Source: CAYQDB01 sp964416195
GTDB taxonomy: Bacteria > Zixibacteria > MSB-5A5 > GN15 > FEB-12
NCBI GenBank assembly: GCA_964416195.1
Contig: CAYQDB010000025.1
Location: 1-28,213 of the forward strand
DNA length: 28,213 nucleotides
Direction: 5' to 3'
Shown: piece after piece, positions 16,008-24,207 of the stretch
Layout of the letters: the number at the start of each line of letters is the position of its first letter
Numbering within the stretch: the first letter of the stretch is position 1
Made by a program: the position numbers and the translations under genes
Notes under the pieces: generated by a model
The model's database searches: none
Seen by the model: only the letters and a program-made list of their open reading frames with translations
What the model was told of the DNA's origin: nothing

Positions 16008-17255
16008 CTACCCAAGTTGTTTGAGCTTCTCTATTAGACTTGGATCGTGATCTAGGCGTCGGTCGAGAATATCTACCACGCGTTTATCAGAAAGCAGTGC
16101 TGTCAGCAACTGATCGTAGATCTGCAGCTTCTGAGATAATGCAATAGACCCTTCGTCTGATGTGGGACTCCCACATCGCCCGCAGAACCGAGAATCACTT
16201 GCGTTGTCGAAACCGCAGCGCGGACAAGGTCGGTTCACTATCTCAGGGATAGCGGGCTTTGCGGCAGTGCCTTTTCCGTACATCTGCAGAATTGAATCCT
16301 GGATGTCTCGCCCTGAAAGATGAACATATATGACAGCCATATCTGAACCTTGCGTCCAGCCAAAGAACTGTTTCATCTGTGCTTCGGTGAGCCGATTTGC
16401 CAGAAAAGTCGCACGACTATGCCTGAACAAGTGAGGGTGAACCCTCTTTTTGAATCCAACTCTCTCAGCAAGCTTTTTCAGCATTTGTTGCAGGCCAGAG
16501 TAGGTCATGTATTCGGTTCGGCCGCGGATTCCGAGGTTCGGCCACACGGGCGATTCCGGTTCATCTGCTTCCGGATGAAATGAAAGCCACTTTGTCAGGT
16601 GGGGAACGCAGGCAACTATGGGGATCCTTCTCTGCCCAGTCTTACCAGAAACGTCCAAGGTACAGAGATCGCCATCTCCTTTGAAGGACTTGATCTTGAG
16701 CGTCAAGAGCTCCCCGGCTCTACACCCCGTTTCCCAAAGCACCGCGACAATTGCTCGATCTCTGGGGTTCTTGGCCGCTGACGTTAGCATTGCAATATCA
16801 CTCTCGGTGAGCATCTCAGAGGGAAGCTTCCTGCTGTTCTTTCCAACCTTGCCCTTGATCCATTTCACTGAGTCTGGGTAGTCATCTTGCCCAGCCATCC
16901 ACCTCCAAAAGATCTTCACGGCAACTCGATAGTCGCGTTTAGTACATGCTGAACGATCCGAGAGTTCGATTTGCCTAATCAATTCCTTGATGTCGTCGAT
17001 ATCCACCTGTGGAAAAGGCTTGTTCAATTTGATTGCGATACATCTCAAGAGACCAGTGTACTTCGCTACACGAGCATGGCTCAGCCCCTCGGCGTACCTG
17101 TCTCTAGTGAATGCCCTTATCAGTTCCTTGTTCTCCGCACATATGCGCTGATCACTCTTCAACGTACCCATTTCCCTCTCAGCGATTCTTCTATAATCCA
17201 TCGGGATGATTATGCCGACCATGCGAATTCTTGTCTCCAGGTACATATAAGACAC
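16008..17255 (-). CDS. Tyrosine recombinase/integrase of archaeal type with C-terminal zinc ribbon
   Basis: This is a protein of up to 415 residues. An N-terminal SAM-like core-binding domain (ENKELIRAFTRDRYAEGLSHA) precedes a tyrosine recombinase domain. The catalytic residues are Arg in ETGCRAGELL, Lys in VSGKTGQRRIP, the HLFRHSRAT box, and Tyr in AVIYVHLSGRD. After the domain come CPRC and CGRC, a four-Cys zinc ribbon, and a charged tail. The YVHLSGRDIQ phrasing and the terminal ribbon are what I know from archaeal (methanogen and haloarchaeal) integrases and are unusual for bacterial XerC/D or phage integrases. The start is uncertain: GTG 17255 is the longest, while ATG 17222 or 17201 (MDYRRIAERE) may be real. 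An inverted repeat lies immediately upstream. No excisionase, replication or phage genes accompany it. Confidence 0.9.
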   Translation of the reverse strand: MSYMYLETRIRMVGIIIPMDYRRIAEREMGTLKSDQRICAENKELIRAFTRDRYAEGLSHARVAKYTGLLRCIAIKLNKPFPQVDIDDIKELIRQIELSDRSACTKRDYRVAVKIFWRWMAGQDDYPDSVKWIKGKVGKNSRKLPSEMLTESDIAMLTSAAKNPRDRAIVAVLWETGCRAGELLTLKIKSFKGDGDLCTLDVSGKTGQRRIPIVACVPHLTKWLSFHPEADEPESPVWPNLGIRGRTEYMTYSGLQQMLKKLAERVGFKKRVHPHLFRHSRATFLANRLTEAQMKQFFGWTQGSDMAVIYVHLSGRDIQDSILQMYGKGTAAKPAIPEIVNRPCPRCGFDNASDSRFCGRCGSPTSDEGSIALSQKLQIYDQLLTALLSDKRVVDILDRRLDHDPSLIEKLKQLG

Positions 17256-17257
17256 GC

Positions 17258-17316
17258 GGGCGTTCAGCCATAAGGCTGAAGCTCCGGTAGAGCGTTATCG
17301 TAGGGAATGAACGCCC
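17258..17316. repeat. Nested inverted repeat at the 5' side of the integrase gene
   Basis: The outer arms GGGCGTTCA (17258-17266) and TGAACGCCC (17308-17316) are perfect complements 41 nt apart. The left arm overlaps a perfect TTCAGCC-ATAA-GGCTGAA hairpin (17263-17280), so two alternative folds are possible. Its place right next to the recombinase start suggests a recombination site, an autoregulatory operator or a leader structure; the sequence alone cannot decide between them. Confidence 0.6.
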
Positions 17317-17490
17317 ACCACCACAAACTTCGCACCTACATTATTCTATTCGCCCGCAGACTTATAAATGTTTGTGGCTGTCTGCTCGAGACTGCCAACG
17401 GCGGTATCTCTCCCAGACCTGGGAAGCATCCGAAGACCTCCTTCTCCCACGCGCGCAACGTATTTATAACGACTACCGGAAAAGAACAAT

Positions 17491-17994
17491 ATGGCCGTAA
17501 GGAGCTCGGACTCGAGAAGTGCTGCTGGCAACTACGACACTGCAAAGTCGTTAAACCGCACCCTGCGTGCCAGCCCTGATCTTGTGCGGCTTATGCTCAC
17601 TGCACTGGCGCTCAAGAATTCCGAACTCTGTTCTCAAGGCAGACTTTTGGGCAACCGCCCTGACCTAACCTGGTATCAGAATCAACTGTGTAGGCTCGGG
17701 CTTAGCGCCAGCCTTCTCCAAGTCCGTCACAATCTAAAGCGCCTCTGCAAATCAGAAGTGTTGGTGGAGCAGACAAATCAGTGTCCGCTGAGATCAACAC
17801 TGGATCGAGTTCTATCACTACGATTCAAGATGTTTGAGTATCGGATTTCAACCCCGGCCAAGTCTTGCTTTCTGCGAGTATTGGAGCCGATTCGAGTCAT
17901 CCAACGGCGGCCTGTTCAAGCTAGTGAAGTAACTAAACCAAAACGATTCATATCCAGAATCATTTTTGTCATAAAAAAGAGATTCAGGTGGTGA
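17491..17994 (+). CDS. Doubtful ORF, possible winged-helix protein
   Basis: This is an open frame of 167 codons whose product is basic. Residues about 29-95 read like a small helical DNA-binding domain (SPDLVRLMLTALALKNSEL, then LGLSASLLQVRHNLKRLCKS, similar in pattern to the recognition helix of winged-helix regulators), but no family can be named. The C-terminal third is very basic (KRFISRIIFVIKKRFRW). Upstream are a TATTTATA stretch and an A-rich, poorly matching ribosome site. A second short ORF of 56 codons (17996-18166) starts two bases after the stop. The codons show no strong bias, so this could also be a chance frame in decayed DNA next to the integrase. Confidence 0.3.
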   Translation: MAVRSSDSRSAAGNYDTAKSLNRTLRASPDLVRLMLTALALKNSELCSQGRLLGNRPDLTWYQNQLCRLGLSASLLQVRHNLKRLCKSEVLVEQTNQCPLRSTLDRVLSLRFKMFEYRISTPAKSCFLRVLEPIRVIQRRPVQASEVTKPKRFISRIIFVIKKRFRW

Positions 17995-18287
17995 CATGAG
18001 GAGAAAAGTTCAAAAAAAATCGCGGGAGACTTTTAGACATGGTGGCGCCTACCTGCTCGTACAGATTGACCTAACAGGCGATCACCGGCAGTGTGGGGCG
18101 GTGACGTACGTAAACGTAATCGCATGTATTTTGATGTCTCCTGTCATAAACCTGTGCAACTGCTGAGGTAGTAATGACAGGCAAGCTCGATCCACGCCCA
18201 ATATAGTGACTTCGGTGCGTCTAATAACCCTTGATCGGTCGCAGGCTCCAACGCCGTCGTGCTTGTGTTGCCGAACGGCCTTCGTGC

Positions 18288-18320
18288 CAAAAGAAAAGGG
18301 ACAGCCGTACCAGCTGTCCC
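18288..18320 (-). terminator. Intrinsic terminator of the small basic protein gene
   Basis: On the minus strand the perfect 8-bp stem GGGACAGC/GCTGTCCC with a 7-nt loop is followed directly by TTTTCTTTT. It lies 26 nt past the stop of the 55-aa gene and is the clearest terminator on that strand. Confidence 0.85.
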
Positions 18321-18345
18321 ATGACCTTCAGGGAGTGGTGCGGTA

Positions 18346-18513
18346 TTATCTCTGCTTTTTGTGAAGGTGGCACATTTTAGATGGCGGCGTCACCATGCGT
18401 TTGCATCTCTTGCCATCCTTGGTCTTGCCTGCACAGCGGACCTTCTTGACCGCCTTCTTCCTCGTGATTCTCTTCTTGGCTGCCTTCTTCCTTTTGGCTT
18501 TCCGTACTGCCAT
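18346..18513 (-). CDS. Small Lys/Arg-rich protein with zinc-knuckle-like motif
   Basis: ATG 18513 has a textbook AAGGAGG 8 nt upstream, and a strong terminator follows the stop, so this 55-aa ORF is almost certainly a gene. Residues 4-25 are nearly all Lys, Arg and Ala, like the basic tails of histone-like proteins. Residues 27-51 form RCAGKTKDGKRCKRM..CHLH, a C-x9-C-x10-C-x2-H spacing like the small zinc-binding 'CxxxTxxGxxC..CxxH' motif seen in various phage and bacterial proteins. A nucleic-acid-binding role is likely by composition. A longer in-frame start (18616) adds a non-conserved stretch and lacks this ribosome site. It is a single-gene unit that seems well expressed. Confidence 0.82.
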   Translation of the reverse strand: MAVRKAKRKKAAKKRITRKKAVKKVRCAGKTKDGKRCKRMVTPPSKMCHLHKKQR

Positions 18514-19088
18514 GTCGTTTCCTCCTTGAACGAATCAAGTGTCCTGGTTCGCTTGGCAGATTACGATTCTTGATGTCAGTGTCAACAAGAAAAAACGGAA
18601 GCGCGAACCCCCGCATGGTCAGAACCGATGAGAAACCAGCAATGCATTAGTATTTCTGGAAGTGATTAGCGCATCGAGCAAGAGGAAGCCTGCGAGATCT
18701 AAGGGTAGCTGAAGTAATTGAGCTCGGCATGACATTGGTCACCCATCGAGACGGTATACCCTGTTGCAGTCTTGACGCCGGAATGCGTCATCAGCCTCTG
18801 AACTATCGTAGGCATCGAATTCATAGTTCGTATATCAACCAGGAATCCCAATTTCTTAACAAATCATTTGACAAATAGTTATATTCGACCGCCTCTTGGC
18901 ACTCTTTTACTCCGCCCTTTACAATTCCTACTTGTGGAGGTGCGCTTTCATAATATCATAACAAGGAGCCAACCTTCGAAGACCAGGCGTGCAGAGGCTG
19001 GCTAGATCAAGTACAGCAGACATTTCCCATGCCACAGGGACTAGGGTAGAGAAACTGTGAAGGAGTCAGAAAAACTGTGTGGTAGGTG
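18514..19088. other. Gene-free stretch between basic protein and multidomain regulator
   Basis: No coding region is supported on either strand and no RNA family is recognised. A TTGACA at 18869-18874 has no -10 partner at a normal distance. The stretch must hold the promoter of the 55-aa gene and the 3' end of the regulator transcript. Confidence 0.4.
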
Positions 19089-21206
19089 TCAGGCCTCCCC
19101 AACAGGATCAGTCAGCTTTGCCCTTTCGTTTTCGTCTATGAGCCGGCAGCCTTCCAGCAGAATCGCCTCGCTGGAAACCTGGATGTTGTGTTCGCGCTGG
19201 TCGTGTTTGCTGATAGGCTCGACGGTCCAGATCCCGTCATCCCAAGTCAAGCCCACGTAGATTGCCTCCGCGCCCTGGAAGTTATTGAGCTGCGCGTAGA
19301 CGATATCGCCCTGCTCTAGGTAGATTTCAAGCAAATCAGAAGGGCGCACCGATGGTACCACAGAAATCTTCATGGTGCGCCGACTCGGACCGAGGACTTG
19401 AAGGAGTTCCGCGAGATTCATGTCACTCAGCTTTCCTTTGGAAGCGAAGTGCTCCTCATGGGCGTTGGGCGGCTTTTTACCTATATCCATCCGGATCCAG
19501 GTCTTATTGATCTTGAGAACGATTTGATCAAGATCCGCCTCAAAATCAAGAATGTCTTCAACGCCCCACTCTAAAAGCGAGGTCAACGCATCGATAATGT
19601 CCCGCTTCGCCAGGACAAAGGTCGGCGTGCCTTTGATTTCGACTCCGGTATCTTTCAATTCATTGACAGTTGCGATGACTGATCGCGGTGGCCCGTCTAC
19701 ATGAAGGATGAGTAAGTCTGGCCGGCAACGCCTGTATAGGCGAATAAAGGACGACAACGAGAAAGCACCAATGGTGCGGAATCCGTCTGCTTTCAGCCGG
19801 CTATTTAGCGCAAAGACCAGTTCCGGTGCCCTTGAGTAAAACATGATTTGCCCGCGCCGCGGCAAAGCAGGAATATTGACAGCTTCCCGCTCCAGTAGCG
19901 CCATGAAAGTTGCAAAGACCTTTGGCAACAGCAGGCGGCCGAGGCGATCCTGAATTGAGCCTCTGAACTCTTCCAGCTTGTCCAGTGTTAGTCTACGGGT
20001 CGGTGGCAACGTCTCACAATACAAGTCCACGATAGTAAGTATATTGCCAGCTAAGACGTTGAACGGTACTTCGTCGAGTGCTTTTTTTGACAGGTCGCAA
20101 TACATTGAGCGCAGGATTTCGATGACTGTCGGCTCGTAATAGACGGACTGCAGGAGCTTAGTGGCAAGGTCGATGAGAAGTCGGAAGTCACGAGTAGTGA
20201 CCGACATATAATAAAACTTGGCTTGGTCATGAAGATATGCTGCGCTAAGTACTATTACTCGTTGCTGGTCGGTCAGAGTCAGCCGGCGGCACAGCTGATC
20301 AACGAGATAGCCGACCAAGGAGCTGTGACTCCTCGGAACCCGCTCCTTAATGGTTAAGAGGGAAGTGAACAGGTCCAGCTTTTGTTGAAGCTTAGTGGTG
20401 TCTTTGGTGCCCTGTGGCTCATCCACAAGCAGGTTCACTAGCGATTCAAAGCGACGGACTTTTGTCGTCGGTGAAATTATTTTCAGCCGATTGGCCAGAT
20501 CCAGACAGTTTCCGGGAACACCATTCTGGATGAATATTGTTCCAAAGTGTGAACGTTGAATGACATCAACAGCCGTGTCAGCTGAGTCAACGTGCTCAAC
20601 CCTGTGTCCGCCTTTCTCCAGCACTACCTTTAGCAGTTGACGGACGCTCTCCTGATCGGTTACAAGCAACGTCGACATTCCACCAGCACTCTCCTTTGAT
20701 CCGGAATGCGCCTTGAAGGTACTTTTCGGCTGGGGTGAGGTTTCAGTGTTGCCAATCTGAGTGCCATAGTAGTTGTCAATTGCGCGATTGAGTGACAGGT
20801 CGACCGAGACGTGCAATTCCACTGTCGTGTCGCCCAAGATATAGTTGAGTTCAGCCAACAAACCGGTGTCAGCGGGGTCAATGCAAGCCACCTTGACAAC
20901 ATTTCTATCTGTATCGTACTCAAAGGGCAGGACCCTACGGGTGTATGCTACATTGCTCGGTATGAGCCGCAATACTTCTGGAGCAATGTTAAGCCCCGAG
21001 ACGACTACTCCCGGGAGGCCGAGCTGCTTCGACAGCGCATCAACGAGATCTTCCTCGCTTACGGAGCTGTTTTCAAACAGGTGCGAACAGAGCATACCGC
21101 CTAATGCTTTCTGCCGGTTAAGGGCTTCAGCAATTTCAGTTTCCGACACCTTTCCCTGCTCCAGCAGGATTTCATCTATCCGTTTCTGAAAATACTTGCT
21201 ACTCAT
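19089..21206 (-). CDS. Multidomain regulator: MshEN, pseudo-receiver, degenerate HD-GYP, pseudo-receiver, DUF4388
   Basis: This is a 705-aa cytoplasmic protein; ATG 21206 has GGAG 8 nt upstream. Residues about 1-150 are an MshEN/T2SSE_N domain (RIDEILLEQGKVSETEIAEALNRQ.., then SVSEEDLVDALSKQLGLPGV), known in MshE to bind c-di-GMP. About 177-260 look like a receiver without the phospho-Asp pocket. About 290-410 resemble HD-GYP (HSSLVGYLVDQLCRRL, AAYLHDQAKF, NILTIVDLY), but DIGK has become DQAK and the HHE and GYP motifs are absent, so it is probably inactive. About 452-570 is a second pseudo-receiver (PDLLILHVDG). About 590-700 is DUF4388/PATAN (GKLSDMNLAELLQVLG..LYLEQGDIVYAQLNN). The whole looks like a signal-reading scaffold, perhaps for motility or type IV pili. 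It is monocistronic, with no obvious partner nearby. Confidence 0.85.
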   Translation of the reverse strand: MSSKYFQKRIDEILLEQGKVSETEIAEALNRQKALGGMLCSHLFENSSVSEEDLVDALSKQLGLPGVVVSGLNIAPEVLRLIPSNVAYTRRVLPFEYDTDRNVVKVACIDPADTGLLAELNYILGDTTVELHVSVDLSLNRAIDNYYGTQIGNTETSPQPKSTFKAHSGSKESAGGMSTLLVTDQESVRQLLKVVLEKGGHRVEHVDSADTAVDVIQRSHFGTIFIQNGVPGNCLDLANRLKIISPTTKVRRFESLVNLLVDEPQGTKDTTKLQQKLDLFTSLLTIKERVPRSHSSLVGYLVDQLCRRLTLTDQQRVIVLSAAYLHDQAKFYYMSVTTRDFRLLIDLATKLLQSVYYEPTVIEILRSMYCDLSKKALDEVPFNVLAGNILTIVDLYCETLPPTRRLTLDKLEEFRGSIQDRLGRLLLPKVFATFMALLEREAVNIPALPRRGQIMFYSRAPELVFALNSRLKADGFRTIGAFSLSSFIRLYRRCRPDLLILHVDGPPRSVIATVNELKDTGVEIKGTPTFVLAKRDIIDALTSLLEWGVEDILDFEADLDQIVLKINKTWIRMDIGKKPPNAHEEHFASKGKLSDMNLAELLQVLGPSRRTMKISVVPSVRPSDLLEIYLEQGDIVYAQLNNFQGAEAIYVGLTWDDGIWTVEPISKHDQREHNIQVSSEAILLEGCRLIDENERAKLTDPVGEA

Positions 21207-21636
21207 TACATGCTCCCGCGACGAAGATGCTGCGGCTACTGTACTTGCGGTTTTAGCACCAAGACAGTGCCCGGTCTAATCTATCTTTGATATTGTTATC
21301 GGTATACGCCGAAAAGTGTTGAACTGGCTGAGGTAGGATTGTGCTGTTTGAATTATGCCGGAGAAGGCGAAATCATACCCTAAGTTCAAACCGTTTAAGG
21401 AGTTATTGTCCTGACTCAACAGAGGTAAGGGTCAAGGTATTAGCGGAGGGAGTGATTGGAGACTCACCCGTTTACCCCTAACTTGATTATCATCCAACGA
21501 TTTCTACCGGCGACGGCATAGTGTAAGCGGCTTGAATATTCGAAGCTGTTTCCTGGTTATCTGATCCTCGCGCCCTAAAAACGTGCAACGAATAATAAGA
21601 GGCCCCGATATTGATTGTTTTTTTTGCTGTTATAAG
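21207..21636. other. Gene-free stretch
   Basis: No ORF or RNA gene is supported. The left part carries the leader of the multidomain regulator. A GGGCAC-N4-TTGG stretch near 21268-21283 (minus strand) only loosely recalls a sigma-54 site and has wrong spacing. Confidence 0.35.
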
Positions 21637-21798
21637 TTATGACAACCTTTCCATCTGAACGTGAGTATCGCTATCACCGATACTTTTGAATCCTAATCTC
21701 TGATATAACGCAATCGCATGTCTGTTTGCCTTCAACACCCACAGTCGGATGAAAAGTTTAGAGGCAGTTGCATCCTCAATCGTAAAGCTTCCTTTCAT
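21637..21798 (-). pseudogene. GNAT acetyltransferase, C-terminal remnant
   Basis: The 53-codon frame reads LWVLKANRHAIALYQRLGFK and ends QMERLS, the typical last helix and strands of a GNAT N-acetyltransferase (N..A..LY.RLGF contacts acetyl-CoA). The acetyl-CoA-binding Q/RxxGxG/A loop and all earlier parts are absent, and a stop codon lies just upstream in frame. It is almost certainly a decayed gene. It follows the anti-sigma gene by 32 bp on the same strand. Confidence 0.65.
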
Positions 21799-21830
21799 CG
21801 ATCAGAACCGGACAGACCTATTGGAAGGAT

Positions 21831-22253
21831 CTATTTGATGTCCCGCAGAATATGCCTGTAATAATCCCATGATATATCAGTTGCATCCGATGCGGCATAC
21901 CGGCTAATGGAGTCTGCCGGTGATGACAGCGTCACGTATTGCGAAGCCACGCGTGCCGGTTCATCTTCAAGCCAAACGGATGTGCCGTATCCCATCGCAA
22001 GACCAATTACGATAAGGGCGGCTGCCCGAAGTAGCGAGAAAACTACATTGTGCCACCTTGAATCTTTAGATGTTGCTGCAACCGGTCGGTGCGGTCGAAT
22101 GCTGCTGATGATATCGATATCGTTCTGCAGCTCTTTCAATCTTGAGCGACACGATTGACAGATTTCAAGATGCCCTTCAATCTTTGCGCGTTCGTTATCG
22201 TTTTCGGTAATTTCAAGCGCGTACTCAAGAAGTTTATCTTCACTGATATGCAT
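21831..22253 (-). CDS. Anti-sigma factor with zinc-finger (ZAS) domain
   Basis: This is a 140-aa protein. The N-terminal zinc-binding anti-sigma motif is complete: His28-x3-Cys32-x2-Cys35 in GHLEICQSC. A single transmembrane helix follows at about residues 74-92 (LLRAAALIVIGLAMGYG), leaving a periplasmic tail of about 45 residues. Such proteins hold their ECF sigma factor at the membrane and release it on a signal. Its ATG shares its A with the sigma factor's TGA stop (TGATG), so the two are translationally coupled. GGAG lies 10 nt upstream. The short tail has no known sensor domain; the TPR protein encoded first in the operon is a candidate signal input. Confidence 0.9.
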   Translation of the reverse strand: MHISEDKLLEYALEITENDNERAKIEGHLEICQSCRSRLKELQNDIDIISSIRPHRPVAATSKDSRWHNVVFSLLRAAALIVIGLAMGYGTSVWLEDEPARVASQYVTLSSPADSISRYAASDATDISWDYYRHILRDIK

Positions 22254-22789
22254 CAGCCTATCACTCCTTTCCGCCGCAATATATCGCGACAGGATTTAAT
22301 AGCGTAGAAAATCCGTGACTTAACCGTTCCTGTCGGAACGTCCAGCAGGTTGGCAATCTCCTCATAGCTATGCCCGCCGTAGTAACGTAAAAGGAGAACA
22401 TCGCGGTGCTCAACGTTAAGGCTGTTAATTGCCGACGCAACAAAGCGTTGACGTTCATCTTTCAGGACTTGTTCCATCGGACTTTCATCGTGATCGAGTC
22501 GTTCAAGCGTATCCAGGTAGACGTTTTGCCGCAGGCGCTGTGCCTCTTTCACGGCCAGGCGATAGGCGATCGTCCCCAGGAAACCGTGTACAGTGCCTGA
22601 GGTGTTCTTAATGGTGGCGCTAAACGCCCGGACGAATGTTTCCTGAACGACATCTTCCGCAGCAGCGCCTGAACCGGTAATGAGTAGCGCCAGTGCCATT
22701 AGACGTGGCCAATAGTTTTCCGTCAACACGCGCCACGCTTCTTCATCTCCCTGCCGACCGCGAAAGAAACAGTCCCACTCCGGACTCAC
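22253..22789 (-). CDS. ECF RNA polymerase sigma factor
   Basis: Region 2 is seen in DEEAWRVLTENYWPRLMALALLITG and AAEDVVQETFVRAF, and region 4 in SLNVEHRDVLLLRYYGGHSYEEIANLLDVPTGTVKSRIFYAI, the helix-turn-helix that reads the -35 element. There is no region 1 or 3, as usual for the extracytoplasmic function class. GTG 22789 is preferred: it overlaps the TGA of the upstream gene in a GTGA arrangement and gives the usual short N-terminus before GDEEAW. An in-frame ATG at 22834 would add 15 residues inside the upstream gene without a ribosome site. It directs transcription of an unknown regulon, probably including its own operon, and is controlled by the zinc-finger anti-sigma factor that follows. 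Confidence 0.93.
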   Translation of the reverse strand: MSPEWDCFFRGRQGDEEAWRVLTENYWPRLMALALLITGSGAAAEDVVQETFVRAFSATIKNTSGTVHGFLGTIAYRLAVKEAQRLRQNVYLDTLERLDHDESPMEQVLKDERQRFVASAINSLNVEHRDVLLLRYYGGHSYEEIANLLDVPTGTVKSRIFYAIKSCRDILRRKGVIG

Positions 22790-24084
22790 TGTTCCTGTGG
22801 CTCCGGGCACTTTAATCCCTGTCTCTTGCACCATAAATCAACTTGCGTGAGGTCCGACGCATAACATGCCCATTCCTGAGCGATTTTGTGTCTCATCTCT
22901 TCATTGAGGTGTTTCTCAATATGTGCAATATACCAGTTAAACATCGGAAGGCGAAGTTCCGGTGCATTTTTCTTCAGAGCCGGCAGGTTGACCGCGATTC
23001 CCGAGGCATAACTACGCACCAGTGATCGACCTGCGTCAGCTTCAGGTGCATGATGAAGTCTCCAGCTATCCAGTCCACCGGTTCGGAAATCGGCTGTCCA
23101 CGTGGCGAAGGTATGCTGCAGTTGTTCGTTGTACGGCGTGTCGGATGACGTGATAAGCGTTGCCATGCCCAGTTGCCTACCGTTCTCAGCCAAATCTTTC
23201 AGGTTTTCGGTAACATAAAATGTATTCGCAAAATACACCGGCCGTTGGGCACGCTCGGCCGAATTTACAAGCAATTTAATGAGCGTATCGCTAACCAACC
23301 CTCCCGGGGGCATATCCGTATCTTTCTCTTTTAACCTTTTTGCGGCTGAGTCACGCATCTTTTCCTGTTGACTCTTACTGATGAACCGGGGCAGACCCTG
23401 CTCAATGACATACATCGGATACCATTCCGTATTCAACAAGCTGCGATTGACGATATTTACATCAGTACGGATATGGAGTATTCGCATCAGAATCCACGCC
23501 GGGTAAGTATCATTGTCACCGTTGGTTATGAGAATAGCGTTCTCTTCAAGGTTAATAAGCGCATTGTAATTGTAGTCCATTACTTCGTCAGTGATTACCC
23601 CGCTCTCGAGCAGACGTCGCAGGGCAAGGTCCAGCCGTTCCTCATCGCGTGCATCCATGTAAACAATCACAAGCGAGAACCACGGATCGGCGTAGTCCGG
23701 ATCGAGACGTACTGCTTCTTCAAGATACTTCCGCTCCTCCACGTTATCGTGACCACCATGACGCAGCATGGATTTCAGATACAACAGGGTTGGATTGCCC
23801 GGATACTTCTCAAGGCCCGCATCCAGTAACCGGGCATAATCGTCATGTCCGGCATACCGGGCGGCATACATCCAATTAGCGTAAGCATACTCGGACGGAT
23901 ACTCATCATAATAGTCTTTCCACAGCTGGGCCATTTTCATATAGGTTTGATGGTCATAGATAATCTGCCGTTTGCTCTTGATTTCTACAGGTCGGACGAC
24001 CTCATCAGCCGATAGATTCATCGGAAGGCTGAAACCGATCAACAGCAGAGCAGTGATCTGGATACAGATTCTTTTTTGATTCAT
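22786..24084 (-). CDS. Periplasmic TPR protein with DUF2723-like segment
   Basis: This is a 432-aa protein starting at ATG 24084, with AGGAGAAG upstream. A signal peptide (residues 1-26, ending NLSA) is followed by TPR-like helices (about 45-165: YANWMYAARYAGHDDYARLLDAGLEKYPGN and so on, with repeats about 35 residues apart). Residues about 175-225 read ENAILITNGDNDTYPAWIL and IRTDVNIVNRSLLNTEWYP. In my knowledge this phrase belongs to the soluble part of DUF2723 (TMEM260-like) membrane glycosyltransferase proteins of FCB bacteria, but no transmembrane domain is present here. It is the first gene of a three-gene operon with an ECF sigma factor (4-bp GTGA overlap) and its anti-sigma factor, so it may sense or relay the envelope signal. 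The exact function is unknown. Confidence 0.8.
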   Translation of the reverse strand: MNQKRICIQITALLLIGFSLPMNLSADEVVRPVEIKSKRQIIYDHQTYMKMAQLWKDYYDEYPSEYAYANWMYAARYAGHDDYARLLDAGLEKYPGNPTLLYLKSMLRHGGHDNVEERKYLEEAVRLDPDYADPWFSLVIVYMDARDEERLDLALRRLLESGVITDEVMDYNYNALINLEENAILITNGDNDTYPAWILMRILHIRTDVNIVNRSLLNTEWYPMYVIEQGLPRFISKSQQEKMRDSAAKRLKEKDTDMPPGGLVSDTLIKLLVNSAERAQRPVYFANTFYVTENLKDLAENGRQLGMATLITSSDTPYNEQLQHTFATWTADFRTGGLDSWRLHHAPEADAGRSLVRSYASGIAVNLPALKKNAPELRLPMFNWYIAHIEKHLNEEMRHKIAQEWACYASDLTQVDLWCKRQGLKCPEPQEQ

Positions 24085-24207
24085 CGGAACTTCTCCTTGT
24101 TTAACTGGATAATCCGCAGCTTCTGATTTTGTTCATCAAAATCTTCCCTGTCAGCGGCAATTGTCAGGGTAGAGCTCTAAGCCCATGTAATTATTGGTTT
24201 TCAAGAT

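Noticed and set aside
17281..17300. GGTAGAGCG resembling a tRNA D-arm next to the integrase
   Set aside because: The GCTC/GAGC stem leaves a loop of only 5 nt, and no other tRNA arms are present, so it is not an attachment tRNA.
17258..17316. Integron attC site
   Set aside because: The arms do not fit the GTTRRRY/RYYYAAC core, and the recombinase lacks the features of IntI.
21262..21286. Possible sigma-54 promoter upstream of the multidomain regulator
   Set aside because: The spacing between the GG and GC elements is one base short and the -12 GC is replaced by GG.
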